A stretch of DNA of 64,000 nt from Streptomyces sp. NBC_01591 (GCF_035918155.1 NZ_CP109327.1:3720001-3784000), one strand, 5' to 3'; shown: positions 50,636 through 58,791, numbered from the stretch's first letter. The notes: generated by a model from the letters alone, not told the origin. Translations and numbers: made by a program.

Positions 50636-51528
50636 GGCGATTCATTCCCTGGCCGCGACGAAACACGGCGACAGAACCACCGCCCCCGCCCCCGCCCCCT
50701 GCGCGGGCCTACACCTTCACTGACCGGCTGACCAGCAGCAATCCAACGCTGCGCTTCATCGCGCAGCTACAGCTGACATGGCGGGCGGAGTCAATAGGTA
50801 CTACTGGCAGCCAGCACGATGCAGCACGCCTCATCCGGGACATCGTGGAAAAGGAAGCATCATCATGCGACGTATTGCGACGTGACGCCGCCGAACAGGA
50901 CATCAATGCCGCCTTGCGGGATCTGCTGCCGCTGACGGGGCATGGGGTCGAGGTGCTGAACAGCCATGTTCGCCTCACTACCGATGAATCAACACAAAAG
51001 GCAGCTCTCTTAGCGGAGCGCATGTGCCAGGGCTACGCCCTCGAAGAAGCTCGCCGACGCCAGGACCAAGAGCGGGAAGAAGCCCGTCTACGCCTGCAGC
51101 GCGAGAGGGAAGAAGCCCAACGGTGCGAGGAACATGCTCGTGCCGAGGACCAGCTTCGCCGCGAGTGCGAGCTAGACGCCTTGGCCCGCAGGCAGGCCCG
51201 AGCACGCGCGGACTTTCTCCGCAGCGAGATCCTCAGCGACCCAGCCTCCGCCCGCCTATACACGCTCATGGAGCAGCACACAGAGCACTGGCCTCGCCTG
51301 GGTGGGCCTCCTGTCGGCACGAGCCTGCCGGACTTGGTACGCGAAGTTCAGCAATGGCAGCCGCAAGCGCAATGGGTCGTCGTGGCCCAATTACTCAACG
51401 ACTTCGTGGTCGGCCTCACGGAGGAGGGTCGCAAGGAATTCCTGACTATTTTAGCAAAGGCTGTCAAGGTACATGGCGATGAAAAAACCGCCAAAGCGCT
51501 CACCCAAGCCGCAGGGGAGCGCAAGTGA
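50632..51528 (+). CDS. Coiled-coil protein, gene 3 of the unknown E2 operon
   Basis: A 298-aa protein. A Pro run at 16-24 precedes a helical domain with SSNPTLRFIAQLQLTWRAES and AARLIRDIVEKEAS. About 135-200 is a strongly charged coiled coil (ARRRQDQEREEARLRLQRER and on), and a C-terminal domain follows with WVVVAQLLNDFVVGLTEEG. The GTG start overlaps gene 2's TGA, and its own TGA overlaps gene 4. Three TTA codons (51010, 51391, 51451). The coiled coil suggests oligomerisation, perhaps with gene 2. Confidence 0.8.
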   Translation: MRRFIPWPRRNTATEPPPPPPPPARAYTFTDRLTSSNPTLRFIAQLQLTWRAESIGTTGSQHDAARLIRDIVEKEASSCDVLRRDAAEQDINAALRDLLPLTGHGVEVLNSHVRLTTDESTQKAALLAERMCQGYALEEARRRQDQEREEARLRLQREREEAQRCEEHARAEDQLRRECELDALARRQARARADFLRSEILSDPASARLYTLMEQHTEHWPRLGGPPVGTSLPDLVREVQQWQPQAQWVVVAQLLNDFVVGLTEEGRKEFLTILAKAVKVHGDEKTAKALTQAAGERK

Positions 51529-51743
51529 AACCAGCCCTGTGGCGTTGGGCCTTGGACCCAACCACAAGCCTTCTAGCTCTACACCTCCGGGCCCAAGCCC
51601 GCGGTCGTATGTCGTATGACGCCGCCTGGCGATTGGCTCGCGTCACCCGCTACCCCGACGAACTGGTCTACCGCCTCCACGGCCACGGCCGGGAAACCAC
51701 GCGCCAGAGCGGACCCGACCTGCCATCTCGGGAGTCGAGATGA
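51525..51743 (+). CDS. Small hypothetical protein, gene 4 of the unknown E2 operon
   Basis: A 72-aa basic protein (WRWALDPTTSLLALHLRAQA, RMSYDAAWRLARVTRYPDE) starting with GTG in the overlap GTGA with gene 3. The coupling is the best evidence that it is real. Part of the sequence reads like a small DNA-binding or adaptor helix pair, but no family is recognised. Confidence 0.6.
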   Translation: MKPALWRWALDPTTSLLALHLRAQARGRMSYDAAWRLARVTRYPDELVYRLHGHGRETTRQSGPDLPSRESR

Positions 51744-51857
51744 CCGTCAATGTTTTGCCCCGCATGGGCCCACGGGGTACTTGGTCGTGGGCGCCCCGTG
51801 CCTGTGAGGGACAGACACGGTCGACTGGTTGCAGTACGCCCCGGTTGAGAGCTCGAC

Positions 51858-51879
51858 GCGTGCGCGATGTGTGAGCGGA
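51858..51879 (+). repeat. 22-nt putative integrase arm site, E2 right
   Basis: GCGTGCGCGATG followed by TGTGAGCGGA, 116 bp before the att core; the matching E1 copy lies 118 bp before its core. Confidence 0.65.
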
Positions 51880-51994
51880 CCGGCCGGCACAGGTCGCCAT
51901 CAGGGGGATGCAGTACGCAAGGGCCACCGTGCTGACCAGGGAAAACAGCAGAGCACGGCAGCGTCGAGCACTACCCGGCAAGGACTCGATCCCA

Positions 51995-52038
51995 CTCCTA
52001 AAGCGGGTGTCGCAGGTTCGAATCCTGCCGGGGGCACA
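51995..52038 (+). other. Attachment site copy 3 (E2/E3 junction)
   Basis: Exact 44-bp duplicate of the tRNA-Arg 3' end (32479-32522). It lacks the 5' half of the tRNA, so it is an att site only. Confidence 0.93.
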
Positions 52039-52043
52039 GCGCT

Positions 52044-52084
52044 AAGGGCCAGTTCGGAGGCTTGATCCTCTCGAACTGGCCCTT
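52044..52084. terminator. Hairpin downstream of the E3 integrase remnant
   Basis: AAGGGCCAGTTCG pairs exactly with CGAACTGGCCCTT; an inner GAGG/CCTC extends the stem. It is placed to end minus-strand integrase transcription before the att core. Confidence 0.7.
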
Positions 52085-52117
52085 TCGCGTGATCACGTCC
52101 CTGCCACGCACGTGCCA

Positions 52118-52630
52118 CTACGTCCCGACACCTTCCTGCAGCTTGCGGACCACCGCCCCCAGCCGGTCAGCGATCGCGCGACCCCGGTCGGCGGTCATGT
52201 GTCGACAGATCAGTGCGGAACGGGCGACGTTGTGCCCCATGCGCGTCATCAGCTCACGCGTGCTCGCCCCGGCAGCGGCCAAGGTGTTTCCTGTGTGCCG
52301 CAGATCATGGAAGTGGACATCGGCAGCGATGCCCGCATCCTGCGCACCTTGATCCAGTCGCCCCGGAAGTTGCTGCGCCGCGGCTGTCCGCCCTGGGGGC
52401 CGAGGAAGACGTGGCCGTCACAGCCTGCCCCCGCGTAGCACCTGGCCACGCCAGGCCCGGACGCGGGACGTGATGACGTCGGCCAGAGATCCCGAACCGA
52501 ACGTCGGCCTGATGTGTGGCCGGATCACCGCCTCGTTTCGTTCCCTGCTTCAGCCGGCCGGCTTGCGGTCCCGAAGCCACGCATCGGCGTACTCGGTAAA
52601 GAACGGATCTCTTGTTCGGGTCTTCCCACC
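52118..52630 (-). pseudogene. Tyrosine integrase, frameshifted, second lineage
   Basis: Pieces of one integrase appear in three minus-strand frames: N-terminal FFTEYADAWLRDRKPAG (about 52560-52610), a middle ADVITSRVRAWRGQVLRG, then RRSNFRGDWIK, and a C-terminal stretch DVHFHDLRHTGNTLAAAG, ELMTRMGHNVARSALI to the TAG at 52118. At least two frameshifts and an internal deletion separate them. The position of the catalytic Tyr reads Cys (ALICRHMT; TGT for TAT). The gene is inactive. It belongs to the common Streptomyces integrase group with HDLRHTGNTLAA and is unlike the E2 enzyme. Confidence 0.88.
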
Positions 52631-52638
52631 GACCCTTG

Positions 52639-53502
52639 TCAGCCTGTGCAGTTCGGGACGGGGATGTCGCTGCCGACGCAGTTGGTGGGCTGGTTGCCCC
52701 TGACCCGGGATGAGTCCAGGGTGACGATGCCGCTGGTGTTGAGGACACCGCCGGGGGCTGTGACGGCCGCGTTCGAGTTGACGTTGCTGGACGTGATGGT
52801 CGTCGTGCCGCCTCCGACGTTGGCGACGCCTCCGGCCCGCTGGGCATTGTTCTCGTTGATGTTGGTGCGCAAGATCTGCAGGGTGCCGTCGTTGGCCACA
52901 CCGCCTCCGACGCCACTGACGGCCGTGTTGCCGATGATGCGGCTGTTGCGAATGGTCATGTTTCCGTCGTTGGCGACGCCGCCGCCGTTCACGTTGGCGG
53001 TGTTGCGCATGATGGAGGTTCCTTCGATCAGGGTGGTGGTCCCCGATCCACCGCCGATTCCGCCGGAGAAGTTGGCGTGGTTGTCGCGGATGGCGCTGTC
53101 GGTCACGGTCAGCATGCCGCGGTTCGCGATGCCGCCGCCGAAGTCGGGCGCGTCGCCGTTGGTGATGGTGGCGTCGGTGATCGTGAGGTTGCCGGTGGGG
53201 CTGACGGAGAGAATGCCGAAGCTGGCCGTGGACGAGCGAGTGAGGGTGCTGTGCCTGGCCATGATGACGATCTCGCTGGTGATGTCCGGCAGGGGCACAG
53301 AGAGCGCGTAGGTGCAGCCCGGCGCCAGCACCAGGTTTCCGCCTCCTGAGAAGTTGGCGGTGGTGATGGCGTTGGACAGGGCACTCTCACTGCACTGGAC
53401 GTTCGTCTGTGCCAATGCGGGAGTGGCGGTGGCTACGACCGCCGCGATGGCTCCGACACACATTGCCTGCGCGATGAGCGCCGACGACTTACGGGTGAAC
53501 AT
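52639..53502 (-). CDS. Secreted beta-helix-like repeat protein
   Basis: A 287-aa protein with a Sec signal peptide (MFTRKSSALIAQAMCVGAIA, cleavage probable after ATPALA near 31). After a CSESALSNAITTANF start typical of such proteins, the chain is made of rungs of the type TxxSxIxxNxAxxxGGGVAN (for example TITDATITNG, GGGIANRGMLTVTDSAIRDN), rich in Asn, Gly, Thr and Ile. This predicts a right-handed parallel beta-helix, as in pectate lyase-like or polymorphic membrane proteins. Four cysteines, two near each end, may form two disulfides. The function is unknown; adhesion or polysaccharide binding is possible. It is the only intact gene in E3. Confidence 0.82.
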   Translation of the reverse strand: MFTRKSSALIAQAMCVGAIAAVVATATPALAQTNVQCSESALSNAITTANFSGGGNLVLAPGCTYALSVPLPDITSEIVIMARHSTLTRSSTASFGILSVSPTGNLTITDATITNGDAPDFGGGIANRGMLTVTDSAIRDNHANFSGGIGGGSGTTTLIEGTSIMRNTANVNGGGVANDGNMTIRNSRIIGNTAVSGVGGGVANDGTLQILRTNINENNAQRAGGVANVGGGTTTITSSNVNSNAAVTAPGGVLNTSGIVTLDSSRVRGNQPTNCVGSDIPVPNCTG

Positions 53503-54004
53503 GAGCAGGTGGCTCCTTCAGAAGTCCCGGATCCGCAAGGTGCTCCCGGCACCCAAGTCGGCGACGCCGCATTTCGGGGGGAGCGGGTTGAATGTGCCCT
53601 CGTCAACACGCGGAAGTTGCCGACTCGAAGGGTGATCCGCCCGGACGGTGTAGCCGTTTCCGTCCGATGGCCGAGAGGGAGCATCCGGGACTCAGCCGGA
53701 GCAGCCGCAGCCTGGGTTCCGTCACCGCCGCACTGCGTCCGCCCGACGATTGCGCTACAGCAGCGAAGTACAGCAGCCACAGCGACCGGCCACGACCGCC
53801 AGCCACTCCGAGGGACCGCGTTGTGGCCTCCATGCCCCCGCCCGGCTGACCGATCTCTCCAGAGCTACGGAACAGAAGTTCCCGTGCCACAACCTCGCCA
53901 GATCGGGCGGGGACTCACGGGGAACTTCGGCTGCCGGCGGAGGCCACAGTCAGCAGCGCCGAGGGCGGTATCCCGCAGGTCGGACCTCGACTCGCCCCAC
54001 CTCG
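53503..54004. other. Gene-free right part of E3
   Basis: About 500 bp with frames that lack coding bias or a ribosome site. It should contain the promoter of the beta-helix gene at its left and the arm of the lost element at its right. Confidence 0.6.
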
Positions 54005-54048
54005 CTCCTAAAGCGGGTGTCGCAGGTTCGAATCCTGCCGGGGCCACA
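54005..54048 (+). other. Attachment site copy 4 (right boundary of the island)
   Basis: The tRNA 3' sequence with one change near its end (GGGGCCACA instead of GGGGGCACA). It marks the outer right end of the integrated block. Confidence 0.9.
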
Positions 54049-54062
54049 AGCGAAGCAGCAGG

Positions 54063-54104
54063 CCAGAAGGTGCTGCCGCCCCAGCGGGCGGCAGCGCCTT
54101 CTGG
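54063..54104 (+). terminator. Hairpin just right of the island; possible displaced tRNA-Arg terminator
   Basis: CCAGAAGGTGCTGCCGCCC pairs with GGGCGGCAGCGCCTTCTGG with one G-T pair around CAGC. It lies 15 bp past the last att copy, the position expected for the tRNA-Arg terminator before any element inserted. It also sits at the 3' side of the minus-strand response regulator gene. Confidence 0.7.
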
Positions 54105-54167
54105 TCGCGCAGCACCCATGAGGTGCGTGGCTCATGGCTCCGGTGAGGGTCGTCCGTTTTGTGGGCG

Positions 54168-54854
54168 CTACACCCCGCGCCGGATGTCGCCCATGAGCCC
54201 GGTCTCGTAGGCGACGATCACGAGCTGGGCGCGGTCGCGGGCGTGGAGTTTGGTGAGCAGGCGGCCGATGTGGGTCTTGACCGTGGCCACGCTCAGGTGG
54301 AGGTGTTCCGCGATCTCCGTGTTGGACAGGCCGCGGGCGATCAGGCCGAGTACCTCCAGCTCGCGGTTGGTGACCGTGTCCAGCGAGCGGCTCGGTAGTC
54401 GTGTCGGCTCCGGGCGGCGGACGAACTCCGCGATCAGGCGTCGGGTCACCGAAGGGGCGAGCAGTGCCTCGCCCGCGGCGACGACGCCGATGGCGGCGAG
54501 GACATCGGCCGGCGGGGTGTCCTTCAGCAGGAAGCCCGCGGCGCCGGCGCGCAGGGCGGCGTAGACGTACTCGTCCAGGTCGAAGGTGGTGAGGATGAGG
54601 ACGCGGACGCCGGACAGGGTCGGGTCCGCACCGATCTGTCGGGTCGCCTCGATGCCGTCCAGTTCGGGCATGCGTACGTCCATCAGCACGACGTCGGGCC
54701 GCTCGCCGCGGGTGAGTTCGACGGCCTCCGCTCCGTCCGCGGCCTCGCCCACGGCGGTCATGCCGGGCGTGTGGTCGACGAGGGCGCGGAAGCTGCCGCG
54801 CACCATGGCCTGGTCGTCGGCGATCAGCACCCGGACCTGGGGCTCGTCAGTCAT
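54168..54854 (-). CDS. NarL/FixJ family response regulator
   Basis: A 228-aa two-component response regulator. The receiver domain (1-125) has acidic pocket ADDQ near 12, phosphoacceptor Asp in VVLMDVRMPELDG near 59, and Lys in LLKDTPP near 109. The C-terminal LuxR-type HTH is at about 160-215 (LTNRELEVLGLIARGLSNTEIAEHL-like, VATVKTHIGRLLTKLH). It probably binds DNA as a dimer when phosphorylated by the kinase encoded just upstream. The ATG has GGGAAG upstream, and the genes are 5 bp apart. Because the kinase is frameshifted, the signal input may be changed. Confidence 0.94.
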   Translation of the reverse strand: MTDEPQVRVLIADDQAMVRGSFRALVDHTPGMTAVGEAADGAEAVELTRGERPDVVLMDVRMPELDGIEATRQIGADPTLSGVRVLILTTFDLDEYVYAALRAGAAGFLLKDTPPADVLAAIGVVAAGEALLAPSVTRRLIAEFVRRPEPTRLPSRSLDTVTNRELEVLGLIARGLSNTEIAEHLHLSVATVKTHIGRLLTKLHARDRAQLVIVAYETGLMGDIRRGV

Positions 54855-54859
54855 GCTGG

Positions 54860-56010
54860 TTACTTCCCTTCGGCGGGCAGCCGGACGGACACCGCGAAGC
54901 CGCCCTCCTGTCGGGGCCCGGCCTCGAAGCTGCCGCCGTACATCATCGCCCGCTCCCGCATCCCCAGGAGGCCGTGTCCGCCCGGTAGTTGGCGGCCGGC
55001 CCGTGGGCGTCCGGGTGATGGTCCCTCGTCCTGTATGTCGATGCGGATCTCGTGCGCGTCCGCCTCGACCGTGACACGGCAGTGGGTCGGGGCGGCGTGC
55101 CGGACAGCGTTGGTGAGGGCCTCCTGGACGATCCGGTAGATGGTCAGCCGGGTCCCCTCGGCCAGGCCCTGCGTGCCGTGCACCGTCAAGTCGACTTCGA
55201 CCCCTGCCCGGTTCGCCTCGGCGGCGAGCGAGTCGAGGCGGTCGAGGTCCGGTACGGGTCCCAGGGGTGCGCCTTCGGTGCGCAGCACGCCGAGCGTGCG
55301 CCGCATCTCGGCCAGCGCGGAACGGCTCGTCTCCTCGATGACCTTGAGTGCGGCCCGCGCCTCCTGCGGGTCGTCGTCCGCCACATGGCCGGCGACGCCC
55401 GCCTTTACGGCGATCAGGCTGAGGTTGTGCGAGACGATGTCGTGCAGTTCGCGGGCGATCCGCAGGCGTTCCTCGTCCAGTGCGCGCTCCGCCCGACGCC
55501 GCTCCTCCCGCCCGGCCTCGGCCCGGCGACCGCGCACGGTGAACCCCACACCCCAGGACCCGACGATCACCGCCAGTACCATCCCGGCCACTCCCACGGC
55601 ACCCCGCCAGTCCTCGGCGGGAGTGACCACCGCCTCGCCGAGGTAGACGGCGCCGCACGCCACCGGCAGCGTCGCCGCGAGTGCGGGTACGGACCGGCGG
55701 GCGGGCTCGGCCAGTGCGACGAGGTAGACCGCCAGACCGGCGGCGATGTACGGCTCGCGGGGGATGTCCAGGAGCGACGCCGTGGCCAGCGCCGCAAGCA
55801 CGGTGCCCAGGACCGCGAGCGGCCGGCGTGGAAGCGGGCCCGCAGCAACGCGCCGGCCAGCATCAGCAGAGGGCCGAGCACCATGGCGGTGCCACCCACC
55901 CAACGTCCTGGGAAGCCGGTGTCCGCCGGCCGCTCCACGGGCAGCGCGCCACGCAGTCGGGCACCGATCGTCGTGGCCGGGGTGGCCATGGATCTCGTCG
56001 GGTTCGTCAT
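54860..56010 (-). pseudogene. DesK/NarX-type sensor histidine kinase, frameshifted
   Basis: The N-terminal part (ATG 56010, MTNPTRSMATPATT to GALLRARF) and the C-terminal part (RRPLAVLGTVLAALATASLL to the stop) are in different frames; the join is near 55832 and is repaired by adding one C after the Phe codon (RF-PRRPLAV). The intact remainder has several TM helices, HisKA_3 (LRIARELHDIVSHNLSLIAV, phospho-His in ELHDIV) and HATPase_c (EALTNAVRHAAP, GHGLLGMRERA). It is either a true pseudogene, a sequencing error, or expressed from an internal GTG near 55803 as a shorter kinase. Confidence 0.85.
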
Positions 56011-56235
56011 GCCTACGACGATGCCTTCGCCGTAACCGCCGGGCGTCGGACCGAGAGCTGAATTGCGGGGTCAGACCTGGGTACGACCCGTCGGGTGGGG
56101 TGGTTCCTTCCGGCGCCGTCAGGAGAGTTGTACGAGAGTTGGCCGACCGCCTCGCGTCGCTCAGGCGGGCCGTCCTCGACCCGGGAACCCGGGCCGCGTC
56201 GCCCGCCCGCACGCCGCCTTCGTAGAGTCAGCGCA

Positions 56236-57735
56236 ATGAACCCGGACCACACTCCCGACACCGACGAACTGCTGCGCGGCACGTACGCCCGGCTGCTGCC
56301 CGCCGACTCGATCACCCCTGAGATCGCCGGCTCCCTGCGCTACGCGCGCCTCGTGGCCGACGGCCTCGTCTTCGCCTACGCCCTCGACCGGCCCACCGAC
56401 GTACGGATCCTCACCGACCCGGACGTGGAGCGCGTCGGCCTGGAGAAGCTGGGGCAGGCGGCGTACGAGAACCTGATGCGCGTACCCGTCACACACGAGG
56501 AGGTCCCCTTCGAGGGGACGGTCCTGCACTCCTTCTACGGTGACTCGCACTTCGTCGGCAGCCAGGCCCTGTTCCTGTCCGCCGCGGTCCGGCAGGTCAC
56601 CGGCGAGTCGCTTCCGCACGCCGGTGCCCTTGTCGTCATGCCGAGCCGCCACAACCTGGTGTACCACCCGATCGCCGACGGCACGGTGGTCGACGCCGTC
56701 AACGGCCTCGCCTCCTACGCGCTGGGCGCCTTCGAGGACGGACCGGGCGCGCTGTCCCCGCGGCTCTACTGGTGGCACCGCGGCGGCCTGACGTCGCTCA
56801 CGGCCATCGACGAGGACACCCGGTCCTTCTCCATCCAGCCGCCGGCACCCCTGCTCGGCCTGATGAGGGGCCTGGTCCGGCTCGACCGCGCCGGCCGGCT
56901 CGCCACCCGTACCGCCGCCGGTGCGCCCGCTCCCGACCTTGCCGAACTCACCCGCACCACGGCCGAGTCGATAGCGGGGCTCTCCCAGGACCCGGCCGCC
57001 GGCCTGGCGGACGCCTTCGCCTCCGCCGTCGCCCACGCCCTCGCCCACTGCGCCGGCGATCCCAGGGCGGCGCAGATCGACACGTGGGACGCCTGGGCCA
57101 CCGCCGTACAGCTCGGCTCCGCCCTGTTCACCGGTGCGCGGCCGCAGGAATGCCGACTGGGCGAGGACCGCGTCCGGCAGCTGCCGGCCACGCCCGCCGC
57201 ACCGCCCGCGGACGCCCGTGCCTGGCTCGACGCCCTCTACCTGGCGATCGTGTGCCGGGAGGGGGACCGGATCCGGCGACTGTGCCAGGTGCCGCTGGAG
57301 ACGCTGCGGCAGGACGACTCCGTCGACGCGTACGTGTTGTGCTGGATCGACACCCTGCAGACCTACTTCTCCGAACGCGACTCCATGGACGGGGTCGTGG
57401 AGAAGCTGGTCGCCACCATGAAGACGTCCGGGCCCGACGAGGTGACCCACGCGCCGATGGAGTTCGTGAACGGGATCGACTACCAGCCGGTCGCGCTCTT
57501 CCACCGTCTCGTCTCACAGGACCACGACGCCTTCGCCGAGACACTCGCCGAAGCACTCGCCGAACACGGCGCCCACTGGGGCGAGTCGGCGGCGCCGCGC
57601 GCCCAAGTGGCCCTGGGGCCACTGGCGATGGCGAGTCTCGCCTTCGACTACGGGTTCCCCATCGCCCCGGACCGGCCGCACCTGCCCCTGTACCTGCTCA
57701 ACCGCGAACGGATCGAGGAGATCCCCGGCGCCTGA
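56236..57735 (+). CDS. Immunity 49 (Imm49) family protein
   Basis: A 499-aa protein. The C-terminal half (about 290-495) fits the Imm49 family, seen as predicted immunity proteins in polymorphic toxin loci: DARAWLDALYLAIVCREGDRIRRLC, YFSERDSMDGVVEKLV and LPLYLLNRERIEE. The N-terminal half (1-280) is a separate domain of unknown role (LVVMPSRHNLVYHPIADG). No toxin gene is next to it, so in Streptomyces such stand-alone copies may protect against neighbours' toxins or do something else. ATG 56236 lacks a strong ribosome site; the frame is open upstream but low in protein character. Confidence 0.82.
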   Translation: MNPDHTPDTDELLRGTYARLLPADSITPEIAGSLRYARLVADGLVFAYALDRPTDVRILTDPDVERVGLEKLGQAAYENLMRVPVTHEEVPFEGTVLHSFYGDSHFVGSQALFLSAAVRQVTGESLPHAGALVVMPSRHNLVYHPIADGTVVDAVNGLASYALGAFEDGPGALSPRLYWWHRGGLTSLTAIDEDTRSFSIQPPAPLLGLMRGLVRLDRAGRLATRTAAGAPAPDLAELTRTTAESIAGLSQDPAAGLADAFASAVAHALAHCAGDPRAAQIDTWDAWATAVQLGSALFTGARPQECRLGEDRVRQLPATPAAPPADARAWLDALYLAIVCREGDRIRRLCQVPLETLRQDDSVDAYVLCWIDTLQTYFSERDSMDGVVEKLVATMKTSGPDEVTHAPMEFVNGIDYQPVALFHRLVSQDHDAFAETLAEALAEHGAHWGESAAPRAQVALGPLAMASLAFDYGFPIAPDRPHLPLYLLNRERIEEIPGA

Positions 57736-57930
57736 CGCCGGCCCTCGCCCGGCCAGGTCCGGCGCTGAGCCGTCGGCTCACCCGGGCCTCCCGGTGCCAC
57801 GACCGGGTGTACGCCGTACGGGGGAACGGCGGCCCGGCCGTGCGCGGGCCGACGCACCCCGAAGGCCGGAGGGACTTGGCTGGCCTCGACCGCGTGGCAC
57901 ACGAGCAGCGGCAGCAAGGGGGGCGCCGGT

Positions 57931-58791
57931 ATGGCGTTCAGGGCACGGCTGGAGCAACTGCGCGCCCGTGTCGAGCAGCACTTCCCCGTCGTGAGCGAAC
58001 TGACGAACCGGTTGCTGTCCACGAACCTCCTGGACGCGGGGACCCGGCTCGCTGCCCAGGCGTTCCTGGCCTCCGTGCCCCTGCTGTTCGCGATCGCCGC
58101 CTTCACGCCGCTCAGCGTCCGCGACCAGCTGCGGGAGTCCCTGCGCGCCATGTTCGGCCTGAACGGCCAGGCGAACACGGAACTGGGTCAGGTGCTGGGG
58201 AGCTCCGCCGACAAGAGCCTGCGCGAGACCAGCGGCGTCATCGGCCTGGTGGTGGCACTGGCCTCCGCCACCAGCTTCAGCCGCGCCATGGCCCGGGTCT
58301 GTGAGCGGGCCTGGCGGCTCCCGAGAGCGGGCACGAGAATCACGGCCTGGCGCTGGGTGGTGTGGCTTCTCGTGCTGGTGCTGGTCGTCCTGTTGCAGGG
58401 CCCTGTCCGCAGTGGCTTCGGCGCCGGCGCGTGGCTGGGCGTCCCGTTGCTCTTCCTCGTGAGCACGGGTGTGTGGCTGTGGACGCAGCACCTGCTGCTG
58501 GCCGGCCGGGTCTCCTGGCTGCCGCTGCTGCCCGGGGCGGTCCTGGCCGCGGCCGCCACCAGCGCCCTCGCCCTGACCGCCCCGCTCTACATGCCCACCG
58601 CGCTCAATCGTGCCCTGCACGAGTACGGTTCCCTCGGCCTGGTCCTCACGCTGCTGTCCTGGCTGATCGCCGTGTGTGCCGCGGTCACCTTCGCGGTGAC
58701 CATCGGCGCCGTGCTGGCGGAAGAACCGCCGCTGAACCGGTTCCTGACGAGGGACCGCAGACGGTTCAGCAGTCGTGGCCGAGGGCTTTGA
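57931..58791 (+). CDS. YihY/virulence factor BrkB family membrane protein
   Basis: A 286-aa inner-membrane protein with about six helices. Family features are FPVVSELTNRLLSTNLLDAGTRLAAQ, AFLASVPLLFAIAAF, the short SFSRAMARVCERAW stretch near 117, and later SWLPLLPGAVLAAAATSAL. The function is unknown; early assignment as RNase BN was an error in E. coli. ATG 57931 is preceded by AAGGGGGG at a 9-nt spacing. Its 3' end overlaps the convergent zinc-ribbon gene by 26 bp. Confidence 0.9.
   Translation: MAFRARLEQLRARVEQHFPVVSELTNRLLSTNLLDAGTRLAAQAFLASVPLLFAIAAFTPLSVRDQLRESLRAMFGLNGQANTELGQVLGSSADKSLRETSGVIGLVVALASATSFSRAMARVCERAWRLPRAGTRITAWRWVVWLLVLVLVVLLQGPVRSGFGAGAWLGVPLLFLVSTGVWLWTQHLLLAGRVSWLPLLPGAVLAAAATSALALTAPLYMPTALNRALHEYGSLGLVLTLLSWLIAVCAAVTFAVTIGAVLAEEPPLNRFLTRDRRRFSSRGRGL

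Larger units (their letters stand above)
35882..52038. mobile_element. Segment E2: integrative element with intact integrase and two cargo operons
   Basis: About 16 kb between att copies at 35882 and 51995. Order: integrase and XRE regulator at the left end, a relaxase fragment, a minus-strand metabolic-type operon with divergent XRE-TPR regulator, two small genes, a plus-strand four-gene operon of unknown function, right arm. It has the ends of an actinomycete integrative element, but no Rep, Xis or FtsK/TraB gene is visible, so it probably needs help to move. Confidence 0.85.
51995..54048. mobile_element. Segment E3: remnant of a third integrative element
   Basis: About 2 kb between att copies at 51995 and 54005. 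It carries a frameshifted integrase of a different lineage from E1/E2 and one intact secreted-protein gene. The sequence left of its right att copy (53950-54004) has no clear similarity to the E1/E2 right arms, so it was an unrelated element using the same tRNA. Confidence 0.75.

Noticed and set aside
53603-53890. A 95-codon minus-strand open frame right of the beta-helix gene
   Set aside because: No ribosome site, no protein-like composition and no coding bias; overlapping frames on the other strand are equally long.
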